The position numbers and the translations under genes were made by a program. From contig NZ_JAFBFH010000017.1 in the NCBI RefSeq assembly GCF_016909185.1, forward strand, positions 33,509-97,508: DNA of 64,000 nucleotides, in the 5' to 3' direction. This DNA comes from Siminovitchia thermophila (lineage in GTDB: Bacteria; Bacillota; Bacilli; Bacillales; Bacillaceae_C). The number at the start of each line of letters is the position of its first letter. Position 1 is the first letter of the stretch. The notes under the pieces are model-generated. The model ran no database searches and was not told the origin of the DNA. It worked only from the letters and a program-made list of their open reading frames with translations. Below are positions 24,791 to 33,877 of the stretch, piece by piece.

Positions 24791-25564
24791 TTATTTATTT
24801 AAACGAAGCTGGGCGAATACTGCAATGGTTAAGGTAATGAGCAGCATAAGCGTAGAGAGTGCATTGATTTCCGGAGAGACGCCAAACTTAACCATTGAGA
24901 AAATTTTCAGCGGCAAAGTTGTGCTGCTTGGTCCTGCCACGAAGAAGCTGATAATGACATCATCGATCGATAGTGTAAAGGAAAGCAGGGCGCCGGCCAA
25001 AATGCCCGGACCGATAATAGGCAGTGTTACTTTCGTAAAGGTTTGCCATTCATTCGCTCCCAAGTCTCTAGCCGCTTCCTCCAAGGAGCGGTCAAACCCT
25101 TCCAATCTTGCCCGTACAATGACGACGACAAAAGGAATGCAAAATGTGATATGGGCAATCACAAGTGTCATGATCCCAAGGGGGATATTGGCAAGCGCGA
25201 AAAACGCGAGTAGTGAAATTCCCATGACGATTTCCGGAATAACGATCGGCAAATAAAGCATTCCGTCCAAGGCGGTTTTGCCTCTGAAGTGATAACGATA
25301 CATTCCAACCGCTGCCACTGTACCCACCATTGTGGCAACGATAGTAGAAACGGCCGCTACGGTTAAGCTGTTTTTGGCAGCCGCCAGCACATCGCTATTT
25401 TGCATCAGTTTGCCATACCACTCAAAAGTAAAACCTGTCCAAACCGCATTCAATCTGGATTTGTTAAAAGAAAAAATAATTAAGACGAGGATTGGCACAT
25501 ATAAAAAGCCATAAATGAATGTTGCATATAAAATAGATGGCAAGCTTTTAAATCGGAAACCCAC
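24791..25564 (-). CDS. potC: Spermidine/putrescine ABC transporter permease PotC
   Basis: A 257-residue inner-membrane permease with six predicted spans, and the EAA motif in the penultimate loop (LEEAARDLGANEWQTFTKVTLP), which contacts PotA. FIYGFLYVPILVLIIFSFN at the N-terminus is typical of PotC. It directly abuts potB on the same strand, and the stop of potB and start of potC meet without a gap. It belongs to the potABC operon under a sigma-54 promoter. Confidence 0.9.
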   Translation of the reverse strand: MGFRFKSLPSILYATFIYGFLYVPILVLIIFSFNKSRLNAVWTGFTFEWYGKLMQNSDVLAAAKNSLTVAAVSTIVATMVGTVAAVGMYRYHFRGKTALDGMLYLPIVIPEIVMGISLLAFFALANIPLGIMTLVIAHITFCIPFVVVIVRARLEGFDRSLEEAARDLGANEWQTFTKVTLPIIGPGILAGALLSFTLSIDDVIISFFVAGPSSTTLPLKIFSMVKFGVSPEINALSTLMLLITLTIAVFAQLRLNK

Positions 25565-26479
25565 CTATATCACCTCGATCCCTTTTTTGTTACCGCCGAC
25601 TCTTAAGTAAATCAGGATGAAGATTAATGTCAGCACCATCAAAATCATGGAAGCCGCCGATCCGAACGGCCAATCTCTGGCTGTCAGGAATTGGTTTTTA
25701 ATCAAATTTCCAATTAATAACGATTTGGATCCGCCCATCAGGTCAGGAATAAAGAACAAACCAAGTGTCGGGATGAATGTAAGCAGGCAGCCGGCAACGA
25801 TCCCAGGCATTGTCAGCGGCAAGGTAATTTTTGTAAAAGCCCGCCAAGGCTTGGCGCCTAAATCACTCGCGGCTTCCAAGTACGATTTATCTAGCTGTTC
25901 AATGGAAGCATATAGCGGCAAAACCATAAATGGGAACAATGTGTAGGTTAAACCAACCATTACCGCACCATGGTTATAGAGCATCGCAAGCGGTTCGGAA
26001 ATGATTCCGATTTTCAACAATATCATATTGATGACACCTTCCGTCCGCAAAAGGACGATCCATGCGTACGTTCTGACTAGAGAATTCGTCCAAAATGGCA
26101 CGATCACAAGCATTAACAGAAAATTCCGGTACTTTTTGGGCGACTTTGCGATAATGTAAGCAAAAGGATACCCGAAAACAAGACAGATAAGTGTTGTAAA
26201 TCCGGCAATTAAGATAGAGTCCCACAAAATTTTCAAATAGAGCGGATCGAAAAAACGCGTGTAATTTTCAAGTGTAAATGTGTATTCTATACCGCCGTAT
26301 AGGCCTCTCGTCGCAAAGCTGATGAACAAAATAAATAGAAGTGGAAATATAAAAAACAATACGAGCCAAAACGTGACTGGGGAGAGGGTCCATGCCATCC
26401 CGAATAATGTTCCGGACCTCCGTTTTTTCTTCTGCAAGACGGGAGGTCTCTCTGCATGGGCCATATTGCTTTTCATCAT
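25565..26479 (-). CDS. potB: Spermidine/putrescine ABC transporter permease PotB
   Basis: A 304-residue permease. After a cytoplasmic N-terminal stretch rich in Lys/Arg there are six predicted spans, with the EAA loop LEAASDLGAKPWRAFTKITLP. LVRTYAWIVLLRTEG and GLTYTLFPFMVLPLYASIEQ are typical PotB blocks. It overlaps the end of potA by 4 bp, which suggests translational coupling. It forms the membrane channel of the polyamine importer together with PotC. Confidence 0.9.
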   Translation of the reverse strand: MMKSNMAHAERPPVLQKKKRRSGTLFGMAWTLSPVTFWLVLFFIFPLLFILFISFATRGLYGGIEYTFTLENYTRFFDPLYLKILWDSILIAGFTTLICLVFGYPFAYIIAKSPKKYRNFLLMLVIVPFWTNSLVRTYAWIVLLRTEGVINMILLKIGIISEPLAMLYNHGAVMVGLTYTLFPFMVLPLYASIEQLDKSYLEAASDLGAKPWRAFTKITLPLTMPGIVAGCLLTFIPTLGLFFIPDLMGGSKSLLIGNLIKNQFLTARDWPFGSAASMILMVLTLIFILIYLRVGGNKKGIEVI

Positions 26480-27546
26480 GTAATGACCACCGCCTTATCA
26501 GGTTCCCAGCTTACAAAGACATCTTGGCCAACGGCAAATGAATGGGCTACTTCCGGCATTGTATTTACCGTAACTTGGTTTTCGCCCGGAAGAGAAACGA
26601 CTGTTTTTATGATCGATCCGACATAAATATGCTCGACGATCTTCCCGGGAATGGCGAAACCCTCCCTGTTTGGTTCTATATGAAGCTTGATTCTTTCAGG
26701 ACGAATCGCCATCGCCACTTGGTGATTTAACGAAAGTGGCGCTGTCTGGACAACGGGGATTTTATGTCCGGAAAACTCCAGGTAGGCATGCGAATTGTTT
26801 ATTTCCATAACCGTTCCTTCAAAGAGGTTCGTTTCTCCAATAAAGTCGGCGACAAAACGGGAAGCGGGCCGTTCATATATTTCATCTGGCGTTCCAAGCT
26901 GCTCAATAATGCCATTATTCATAACCGCGATCCGATCGGACATTGTCAAGGCTTCTTCTTGATCATGGGTGACATATATAAAGGTGATACCGAGTTGCTG
27001 TTGAAGATGTTTTAATTCGACTTGCATTTGTTTGCGCAATTTAAGGTCAAGTGCGCCGAGCGGCTCATCCAGCAGAAGCACTTTCGGACTGTTGACCAAA
27101 GCGCGGGCGATCGCCACGCGCTGTTTTTGTCCCCCGCTGAGCTGGTCGGGTTTTCGCTCCGCGAAAGTTTCAAGCTGGACAAGTTGAAGCGCTTCCATTA
27201 CACGCCGCTTTATCTCCTCTTTCCTTACTTTCTTCATCTTGAGTCCGAAGGAAACGTTGTCATATACGTTCATATGGGGGAAAAGGGCATAGCTTTGGAA
27301 TACTGTATTGACATCCCTTTTGTGTGGGGGAATCCCGCTCACTTTTTTTCCATCTATTAATACATCACCGTCAGTCGGCTGTTCAAATCCGGCAATCATG
27401 CGCAACGTTGTCGTCTTTCCACATCCTGAAGGGCCTAATAATGTCAGGAATTCCCCTTTTTTAATATCCATGCTGATGTTTTTGACAACTGTGTTACGCT
27501 CAAAACTTTTGACGACATTGTCCAATGTAACCATCACATCATTCAA
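26476..27546 (-). CDS. potA: Spermidine/putrescine ABC transporter ATPase PotA
   Basis: About 356 residues. The ABC ATPase domain is N-terminal with Walker A GPSGCGKTT, signature LSGGQKQRVAIARAL, Walker B LLLDEPLGALD and the switch His in THDQEEA. The C-terminal TOBE-type regulatory domain contains MAIRPERIKL. The frame is open to a GTG at 27558, but AAGGAG directly abuts that codon, so the TTG at 27546 (10 bp spacing) is preferred. An ATG at 27534 is the other option. It is first in the potABC operon. The solute-binding protein is encoded elsewhere, at 17050. Confidence 0.9.
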   Translation of the reverse strand: MNDVMVTLDNVVKSFERNTVVKNISMDIKKGEFLTLLGPSGCGKTTTLRMIAGFEQPTDGDVLIDGKKVSGIPPHKRDVNTVFQSYALFPHMNVYDNVSFGLKMKKVRKEEIKRRVMEALQLVQLETFAERKPDQLSGGQKQRVAIARALVNSPKVLLLDEPLGALDLKLRKQMQVELKHLQQQLGITFIYVTHDQEEALTMSDRIAVMNNGIIEQLGTPDEIYERPASRFVADFIGETNLFEGTVMEINNSHAYLEFSGHKIPVVQTAPLSLNHQVAMAIRPERIKLHIEPNREGFAIPGKIVEHIYVGSIIKTVVSLPGENQVTVNTMPEVAHSFAVGQDVFVSWEPDKAVVIT

Positions 27547-27616
27547 AACAATGATCACTCCTTCATCTGAGTTGTTCTCCGAAAAATTCGTTTCGACAAA
27601 ACTTAATAAATATTAA

Positions 27617-27632
27617 TGCAAATTATATGCCA
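27617..27632 (-). promoter_or_regulatory. Sigma-54 (-24/-12) promoter of potABC
   Basis: On the minus strand TGGCATATAATTTGCA has exact GG-N10-GC spacing. It lies 70-86 bp upstream of the potA start region. Confidence 0.85.
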
Positions 27633-27690
27633 ATTTATAAATATATTGATAATATAGCTATAATAGTGAAAATTCATAAAAGTATTATGT

Positions 27691-27775
27691 CTTTTCGCAT
27701 AAACTATTCATTAGAGAATAGAGCGGAATCATTTTTACTTGGGAAATGTATGCATAAATTATATAATTCATGCGG
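27691..27775. promoter_or_regulatory. Candidate enhancer sites (TATGCATAA-type) for EBP-2
   Basis: TATGCATAA at 27749-27757 is followed by an inverted, degenerate half TTCATGCG at about 27767. CGCATAAACTATTCAT is at about 27696. The first lies about 117 bp upstream of the potABC -24 element. Related motifs occur upstream of the aminotransferase promoter at 30187. Confidence 0.5.
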
Positions 27776-27871
27776 ATTTGAATAAATATTTTCAAAAATA
27801 CATAGCTATATGAATTTTTTTGTTATAATATTTAGAAACGACAATAAAAGACAAGGGAAGGGATTGATCAT

Positions 27872-29998
27872 GTGTTCCTCTTATCCAAAGATATTATTCA
27901 ACCGATTGTAAAGTTATCTGTTGACGAACCAAGTCCAAACTGGCAAGATCTATTGTCTAATAATAATCGGTTTATTTTTTTAGAGGAAAATCGTAAGATT
28001 AGCAGTTATATTCATTTACGAGATTTACCTGTCAGTTACAGGGAAAATGTCGGATTGCAGTTGGAACAGTTGAATCCATACGCCAAGCCTGTCACAGAGC
28101 TGAGCACATTGTCGGAAAGTCTTCCTTTCTCTGCCATATTTCAAGTCTTGGGAAAGGATATTTCATTAGTTAAGAATGAAAGCGGTTCAATTGCTGGCTA
28201 TGTTCTACGCGAGGATCTGCTCATTGAATTGTTTAAACAAGAAGATATGAATTTTTTGAAAGTGTTGATTGCGTCGATACCGATGGGGATTTTTATTGTG
28301 GATAATCGCGGAGTCATCGTTAATTATAATGAATCAGCCTTGAAGATGACCCGTTTTGCGCCGGAGCAAGTGCTCAATCAATCGGCAAGTGATATTTTCG
28401 ATCCTCATCATCTAAACCATGTCTTTTTAACAGGTGAAACAGTCTTGAATCAAATTCAAGTATCAAATGAATCCGGCTTGCTAGTGGACTACAGTCCGAT
28501 CATCAATGACGGTAAAAACGTCGAAGGCCTCATTATTATCGTCCAGGATTTGCCAATGGTTGAGCAGATGGCGATGGAGCTGGAGTCAGTGAAAAATTTG
28601 AACAAGGATTTGAACGCCATTTTATCAAGTATTTATGATGAAATATTGGTTGTCAATGCGCGTGGAGAACTCCTCAGATTTAGCGAGAATGCGATTCCGG
28701 AGTTTTGGGGAGTGGATTTAAGTGAATTGCTTGGGAAAAACATCATGGAACTGGAAAAACAGGGGTTGTTTATGCCTTCAGTAACGAGGCTCGTTTTGGA
28801 AAAGAAAAAGAAGGTTTCCGTAGTGCAGGAAACGCCGGGCGGAAAAAAGGTTCTTGCAGTTGGAAACCCCATTCTCGGGGAGGATGGGGAAATCGAACGT
28901 GTCATCGTGGCTTCCCGGGATATTACGGAAGCGACGCGCCTCCGGGACGAGCTGCGTGAAATGAAAAAAATATCAGCCCGTTATAAAGAAGAACTCGATC
29001 AAATCAGAATGCGGGAAAAGCTGCAAAGACAACTGATCTACTGCAGCCAGAAGATGGAGGATATTGTCGCCCAAATTCATAAAGTTGCCAAGTTTTCTTC
29101 AACAGTGCTGATTCAGGGGGAATCGGGCGTCGGAAAAGAAGTAATTGCGCATGCCATTCACCAACTGGGAGTCCGGAAAGACAAGCCGTTTTTAAAAGTG
29201 AATTGTGGGGCGATTCCGGAAACGCTGTTGGAAAGCGAATTGTTTGGGTATGTGAAAGGAGCATTTACCGGGGCTGACCCCGGAGGCAAGGAAGGCTATT
29301 TTAAACAGGCGGATCAGGGGGTTTTGTTTTTGGACGAAATCGCGGAGTTGCCCCTCAGGCTCCAGGTAAAGCTGTTGCGTGTTCTCCAGGAGCGCGAAGT
29401 AACACCTGTCGGCAGCACTCAGTCGATTTCCGTCGATGTGCAAATCATTGCGGCTACGAATACAAACTTGCGGGAAATGGTGGCGGACGGCGCGTTCCGT
29501 GAAGATCTGTTTTACCGGTTAAATGTAATCCCGATCCATGTGCCGCCTTTAAGAGAAAGGCATGAAGATATCCCGCTGATTGCACATCACTTTTTGAAGC
29601 AGTTGAATGAGCGCCATCACAGCAATTATCATTTAACGCCCGATGCGTTGAACCTGCTGGAAGCATACACATGGCCCGGTAACATCCGTGAGCTGCAAAA
29701 TATCGTTGAGCGCCTTGTCGTGACAGCGGATGATGAGCTGATTGATGCCAACGTCGTGGGCCAGGTGCTGAAACTGAATGAACCGATGAAAAAGGTAAAG
29801 CCGATCATTACGAATATCATGCCGCTTCATGAAGCATTTGAAGCCGTTGAGGAACAGCTTATTTCCCAGGCGATGAATCTATATAAAACAACAACGAGGG
29901 CGGCTGCGGCACTCGGTATAAGTCAATCTTCCGTTAGTAGAAAATATCAAAAAATCTTACACCGCAAGCGTGAAAAAGAAGGGATCGGTACCCATTGA
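27872..29998 (+). CDS. Sigma-54-dependent activator with two PAS domains (EBP-2)
   Basis: A 708-residue enhancer-binding protein. Residues 1-125 form a sensor region of unclear type with a CBS-like stretch ([19 protein letters not shown]). PAS domains lie at about 130-235 ([19 protein letters not shown]) and 245-355 ([19 protein letters not shown]), then the AAA+ ATPase (Walker A GESGVGKE near 416, GAFTGA near 464, Walker [11 protein letters not shown]) and a Fis-type HTH at the end ([20 protein letters not shown]). It starts with GTG behind AAGGGAAGGG; the overlapping ATG two bases earlier is in another frame that soon stops. It is divergent from potABC and upstream of the second aminotransferase module, both with sigma-54 promoters. 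Confidence 0.9.
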   Translation: MFLLSKDIIQPIVKLSVDEPSPNWQDLLSNNNRFIFLEENRKISSYIHLRDLPVSYRENVGLQLEQLNPYAKPVTELSTLSESLPFSAIFQVLGKDISLVKNESGSIAGYVLREDLLIELFKQEDMNFLKVLIASIPMGIFIVDNRGVIVNYNESALKMTRFAPEQVLNQSASDIFDPHHLNHVFLTGETVLNQIQVSNESGLLVDYSPIINDGKNVEGLIIIVQDLPMVEQMAMELESVKNLNKDLNAILSSIYDEILVVNARGELLRFSENAIPEFWGVDLSELLGKNIMELEKQGLFMPSVTRLVLEKKKKVSVVQETPGGKKVLAVGNPILGEDGEIERVIVASRDITEATRLRDELREMKKISARYKEELDQIRMREKLQRQLIYCSQKMEDIVAQIHKVAKFSSTVLIQGESGVGKEVIAHAIHQLGVRKDKPFLKVNCGAIPETLLESELFGYVKGAFTGADPGGKEGYFKQADQGVLFLDEIAELPLRLQVKLLRVLQEREVTPVGSTQSISVDVQIIAATNTNLREMVADGAFREDLFYRLNVIPIHVPPLRERHEDIPLIAHHFLKQLNERHHSNYHLTPDALNLLEAYTWPGNIRELQNIVERLVVTADDELIDANVVGQVLKLNEPMKKVKPIITNIMPLHEAFEAVEEQLISQAMNLYKTTTRAAAALGISQSSVSRKYQKILHRKREKEGIGTH

Positions 29999-30052
29999 AA
30001 CAATTGAAATGTTTTATTGAGTAGCGGGGGACTGTTCTTAGTGGTCACCTAT

Positions 30053-30089
30053 TATGCATAATTGCATACAAATTTCCGTTTATGCATAA
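30053..30089. promoter_or_regulatory. Enhancer sites for EBP-2 upstream of the second aminotransferase module
   Basis: TATGCATAATTGCATA (30053-30068) is an inverted repeat of TATGCA with a 4-bp spacer, and a second TTATGCATAA is at 30080-30089. They lie about 100-130 bp upstream of the -24 element, a normal distance for a bacterial enhancer. Confidence 0.6.
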
Positions 30090-30186
30090 AATCGCTTTCA
30101 CTCCGTCAGCGAGGTTGCATATAAAAACGCTGAAGAATCAAGGAACGGCAGCTTTTAACTTGCTAACGCGAGCCCGCTTTTTAATG

Positions 30187-30202
30187 TGGCATGGAAATTG
30201 CA
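30187..30202 (+). promoter_or_regulatory. Sigma-54 (-24/-12) promoter of the second aminotransferase module
   Basis: TGGCATGGAAATTGCA with exact GG-N10-GC spacing, 38 bp before the start at 30240. TTGCTAACGCGAG lies about 15-27 bp upstream of it. Confidence 0.9.
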
Positions 30203-30239
30203 TATTAATTCCATGAGAAAAATGATGGAGGTGCCAAAA

Positions 30240-31613
30240 ATGGCTAGTCAAGTAGTAAAAGATTCCAAGATTCAAGAGTTGATTGAATTAGATAAAAAAC
30301 ATTATATTCACCCGACGACAGATCCCAAATTGCTTGCTGAAGAGGGACCGCCGATCATTTTTGCAGGAGGGGAAGGCATTTATGCCGACCATGTAAATGG
30401 AGATAGATATATAGATGGAATGTCCATGTTGTGGAATGTGAACTTGGGGCATGGGGTGGCCGAGCTTGCTGATGCGGCCAGAGAACAAATGATGAAAATC
30501 GCTTATGCTTCCTCTTTTAAAGGTTTTTCAAATGAGCCGGCTATTGAACTGGCCAAAAAAATCGCTGATATGACGCCTGGCGACTTGGAAGCTGTTTTTT
30601 ACACATCCGGAGGTTCGGAGTCAAATGATACCGCATTCAAGCTGGCCAGATTTTATTGGGAAATCAAAGGGAAGCCTAGCAAGAAAAAAATTATTGCCGT
30701 TTCAAACGCGTACCACGGTGTGACGATTGGAGCCCAAACAGCAACAGCATTGCAGGCATTCCATGAGTTTTCCGGCTCCAATATTCCGGGATTGTTTGTA
30801 CACGCGACTGCCCACTTGCTGAACGCGGAACAAGGGGATAAAAATGATCCGCAATATGAAGAATCCATTCGTGCGGCGATCGAAAGAGAAGGGGCGGACA
30901 ATATTGCCGCCATTATCATCGAACCTGTGCAAGGCGCGGGCGGTGTAAATATTCCTCCAGAAGGATATTTGCAAGCTGTGCGCAAGTTGGCGGATGAACA
31001 TGACATTTTATTTATCGCTGACGAAGTGATTTGTGGATTTGGACGCACGGGAACGATGTTCGGCGTTGAGAACTGGAACGTTGTCCCTGACCTGATGAGT
31101 ATTGCAAAAGGGATTACAAGCGGATATTCCCAGCTTGGTGCAGTTGTCATGAACAAGGAATTCCGCGATACGCTCGTAAGTTTTGAAGGAGTTCTTGCGC
31201 ATGGATTTACTTATAGTGGACATCCGACAGCTTGCGCGGTCGCATTGAAAAATATTGAGATGTTGGAGCGCGATAACGTATTGGATAACGTGAAAGCGAT
31301 GGAAAAAGTGATGCGGGACGGACTCGCATATTTGAAAGAAAAACATGACATCGTCACAAATACGAGAGTGATCGGGCTATTGGCCGCGTTTGATCTTAGG
31401 GAGGATAGGGAAAATGACAAAACGTTTGCTCCGGAAGTAAAAGCGGCTCCAACCATTGTGGATGAGTGTTTTGACAGAAAGCTTATTTTAAGGCCGCTTG
31501 GCATGGACCGTATCGCGATAGCACCGCCACTTATTATCAATAAGGAAGAAGTGGAGAAAATCATCGCGATCATTGATGAATCCATTACGGCCTTTAAAAA
31601 CAAGATCAAGTAA
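30240..31613 (+). CDS. Class III omega-aminotransferase, GABA/diamine type (second copy)
   Basis: A 457-residue PLP enzyme, closely similar to the copy at 10252 over its whole length: MLWNVNLGHGVAELADAA, FYTSGGSESNDTAFKLA, IADEVICGFGRTGTM and the PLP lysine in SIAKGITSGYSQLGA. It is paired with a GabD-like dehydrogenase, so transamination of GABA or putrescine is the likely role. The ATG at 30240 is chosen because GGAGGTG lies 7 bp before it. The frame runs further upstream, but that part overlaps the sigma-54 promoter. Confidence 0.83.
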   Translation: MASQVVKDSKIQELIELDKKHYIHPTTDPKLLAEEGPPIIFAGGEGIYADHVNGDRYIDGMSMLWNVNLGHGVAELADAAREQMMKIAYASSFKGFSNEPAIELAKKIADMTPGDLEAVFYTSGGSESNDTAFKLARFYWEIKGKPSKKKIIAVSNAYHGVTIGAQTATALQAFHEFSGSNIPGLFVHATAHLLNAEQGDKNDPQYEESIRAAIEREGADNIAAIIIEPVQGAGGVNIPPEGYLQAVRKLADEHDILFIADEVICGFGRTGTMFGVENWNVVPDLMSIAKGITSGYSQLGAVVMNKEFRDTLVSFEGVLAHGFTYSGHPTACAVALKNIEMLERDNVLDNVKAMEKVMRDGLAYLKEKHDIVTNTRVIGLLAAFDLREDRENDKTFAPEVKAAPTIVDECFDRKLILRPLGMDRIAIAPPLIINKEEVEKIIAIIDESITAFKNKIK

Positions 31614-31636
31614 AAAGAACCAAAGGAGGTTTACGG

Positions 31637-33058
31637 ATGTATTACATCAATGGAGAATGGTATGAGTCCGATCAAAAAGAGCAAGTAAAAAATCCGGCAA
31701 CGCTTGAAGTGATCGACACTATTTCGCTTTGTGGAAAAGAAGAAACGAAGCAAGCCATTGAAGCCGCCAAAGAAGCCTTTCAAACATGGGGGAAAACGAC
31801 AGGGAACGAAAGAAGCGCCTATCTTTTCGAAGTCGTTCGTCTCATGAAAGAGAGAATAGAAGAACTTGCCCAAATCATCACACTTGAAAACGGCAAGCCG
31901 TTGCCGGATGCAAAAAGGGAAGTGTTGGGCGCCATCAGCTATTTGGACTGGTATGCGGAAGAAGCGAAAAGAATATACGGAGACGTGCTTCCTTCATCCC
32001 ATAAAGATAAGCAATTAATGGTGATTAGACAGCCAGTCGGTGTTTGCGGAGCCATCACTCCATGGAATTTCCCGCTTTCGATGATCACAAGAAAAATTGC
32101 GCCTGCGCTTGCCGCGGGCTGTACAGTCGTATTAAAACCGGCTTTGGAAACACCGCTTTCCGCGATCAAAGTATTTGAATGTTTCCATGAAGCAAAAGTG
32201 CCAAAAGGTGTCGTTAACCTCGTAATCGGACCTGCTGAAGAAATTGGCAAAGAGTTGACTTCAAGTCCCGATGTTCGAAAATTGACATTTACGGGGTCTA
32301 CGGCGATCGGGAAAAAACTGATGCGGGATTCAGCCGATACGATGAAGAAAGTGTCCATGGAATTGGGGGGACATGCACCCTATATCGTATTTGAAGATGC
32401 TGATCTGGATCTTGCCGTTGAAGGTGTACTGCTTTCCAAATTTAAAAACTCCGGCCAAACTTGTATCAGCACAAACCGTGTGTACGTACAGGAGTCGATT
32501 GCCGATGAATTTGCACAAAAGCTTGCAGAGCAGGCTTCCAAGTTGAAAATTGGCGACGGTTTGGAAAAAGGTACGGATGTTGGTCCGTTAATCAATGAAA
32601 AGTCTTTGGAAAAAATGAAGAGCCAAGTGGAGGATGCTGTCAAACATGATGCGAAAGTCGTCCACGGCGGAAATGTTTATAAGTACGAGAAGGGCAACGG
32701 CTATTTCTTTGAGCCGACAGTCCTTTTGCATGCAACGGACGATATGCAAATTGCGACTGAGGAAACATTTGGCCCAATTGCCCCGGTCTTTACCTTCAAA
32801 GATGAAGATGAGGTCGTTGAAAGAGCCAATCATAAAACATATGGCTTAGCCGCTTATTGCTATACGAAAAATCTTGGCCGCGGCATGCGGATGATGAAAG
32901 AGTTGGAGTTTGGCATTATCGGTATTAATGATCCTGCTCCAATCGTCATCCAGGCGCCATTTGGCGGAATAAAAGAGAGCGGAATGGGCAAAGAAGGCGG
33001 AAAATACGGCTTGGAAGAATACCTGGAGGAAAAATTCGTATCTATTTACGAAAACTAA
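31637..33058 (+). CDS. Succinate-semialdehyde dehydrogenase-like aldehyde dehydrogenase
   Basis: A 473-residue ALDH resembling GabD. PWNFPLSMITRKIAPALAAG, FTGSTAIGKKLM, the Glu in MELGGHAPYIV, the nucleophile Cys in KNSGQTCISTNRVYV and PFGGIKESGMGKEGG are all present. The SGQTCxS context is characteristic of succinate-semialdehyde dehydrogenases, while the copy at 11859 has GEVCCAG. It follows the aminotransferase by 23 bp with AAAGGAGG before the ATG. The predicted reaction is succinic semialdehyde to succinate with NAD(P)+. Other semialdehydes remain possible. Confidence 0.86.
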   Translation: MYYINGEWYESDQKEQVKNPATLEVIDTISLCGKEETKQAIEAAKEAFQTWGKTTGNERSAYLFEVVRLMKERIEELAQIITLENGKPLPDAKREVLGAISYLDWYAEEAKRIYGDVLPSSHKDKQLMVIRQPVGVCGAITPWNFPLSMITRKIAPALAAGCTVVLKPALETPLSAIKVFECFHEAKVPKGVVNLVIGPAEEIGKELTSSPDVRKLTFTGSTAIGKKLMRDSADTMKKVSMELGGHAPYIVFEDADLDLAVEGVLLSKFKNSGQTCISTNRVYVQESIADEFAQKLAEQASKLKIGDGLEKGTDVGPLINEKSLEKMKSQVEDAVKHDAKVVHGGNVYKYEKGNGYFFEPTVLLHATDDMQIATEETFGPIAPVFTFKDEDEVVERANHKTYGLAAYCYTKNLGRGMRMMKELEFGIIGINDPAPIVIQAPFGGIKESGMGKEGGKYGLEEYLEEKFVSIYEN

Positions 33059-33065
33059 TAGCGGC

Positions 33066-33096
33066 GGATGGCGCGTAACACAATTGCGCGCCATCC
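33066..33096 (+). promoter_or_regulatory. Strong intercistronic hairpin
   Basis: GGATGGCGCG / CGCGCCATCC forms a 10-bp GC-rich stem with an 11-base loop just after the dehydrogenase stop. No T-run follows, so an mRNA-stabilising or processing role is likely. Confidence 0.65.
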
Positions 33097-33122
33097 TACA
33101 ACAAAAGGGAGGGACTATCGTT

Positions 33123-33776
33123 TTGAAGGAAAACTTGGCAAACATTCTAGAACAAATAGGGGCCAGGCCTATGGAACTGCGGGATATTTACAAAGTCAAC
33201 GAGATGGCCGCTATCGGGTTCGGAGATCCGTCCATACCATTTAAGCCCGAGCACTTGGCAAGCCAAATTGAAACTTTTCCTGAAGGCCAGGTAGTCATTG
33301 AGCATGAAGACGGGACCATTATCGGATCATGCTCTAGCGTGATCGTCAATTTTGAAGATTATGGGGTCAATCACTCATTTGATGATATATCAGACAAAGG
33401 ATATATTAGAAACCATAACCCGCAAGGAAAAAATTTGTATGGAACAGAAGTTGTTGTTCATCCCGAATATAGGGGTCTTAAGGTTGGAATGCGCTTGTAT
33501 GAAGCAAGAAGACAGATTGTAAAAGCCTTTCAGTTGGAGAGCATTCTGTTTGGAGGGCGTATACCAAACTATCATAAACACGCCCGAGAGCTTACACCTG
33601 AACAATATGCGCAAAAAGTGATCAATGGAGTATTGCATGACCCGGTTATGACGTTTCAACTTCGAAATGGATTTAAATTTATTTCCATCATGCCGAACTA
33701 CTTGCCGCAAGATGCAGAATCATTAAAATATGCTGCGTTAATGGAGTGGAAAAACCCGGATTACAAGCAAGTGTAA
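33123..33776 (+). CDS. Stand-alone GNAT acyltransferase, paralog of the fusion protein's N-terminal domain
   Basis: A 217-residue GNAT protein closely matching the first 215 residues of the fusion at 20850. Shared blocks are FEDYGVNHSFDDISDKGYIRN, GTEVVVHPEYRGLKVGMRLYEARR (acyl-CoA-binding region), GGRIPNYHKHARELTPEQY and SLKYAALMEWKNPDY. TTG at 33123 is chosen because GGGAGGG lies 9 bp before it. It is in the operon of the second aminotransferase module. It may acylate a polyamine, an amino acid intermediate or a toxic aldehyde-related product. The absence of the nitrilase half argues that the GNAT activity has its own role. Confidence 0.8.
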   Translation: MKENLANILEQIGARPMELRDIYKVNEMAAIGFGDPSIPFKPEHLASQIETFPEGQVVIEHEDGTIIGSCSSVIVNFEDYGVNHSFDDISDKGYIRNHNPQGKNLYGTEVVVHPEYRGLKVGMRLYEARRQIVKAFQLESILFGGRIPNYHKHARELTPEQYAQKVINGVLHDPVMTFQLRNGFKFISIMPNYLPQDAESLKYAALMEWKNPDYKQV

Positions 33777-33795
33777 CCGTTCACAATAAAGAGGT

Positions 33796-33838
33796 GGAAG
33801 GTTCATATTTTCCGATTACGATCGGAAAATAACCTTCC
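33796..33838 (+). promoter_or_regulatory. Long hairpin between GNAT and permease genes
   Basis: GGAAGGTT / AACCTTCC outer stem plus ATTTTCCGAT / ATCGGAAAAT inner stem with a TAC loop. Only a short T-run follows, so partial termination before the permease gene is expected. Confidence 0.7.
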
Positions 33839-33877
33839 TTTGAATAATAAAACAATGTTTGCCAGGGGGCTTTTTAC

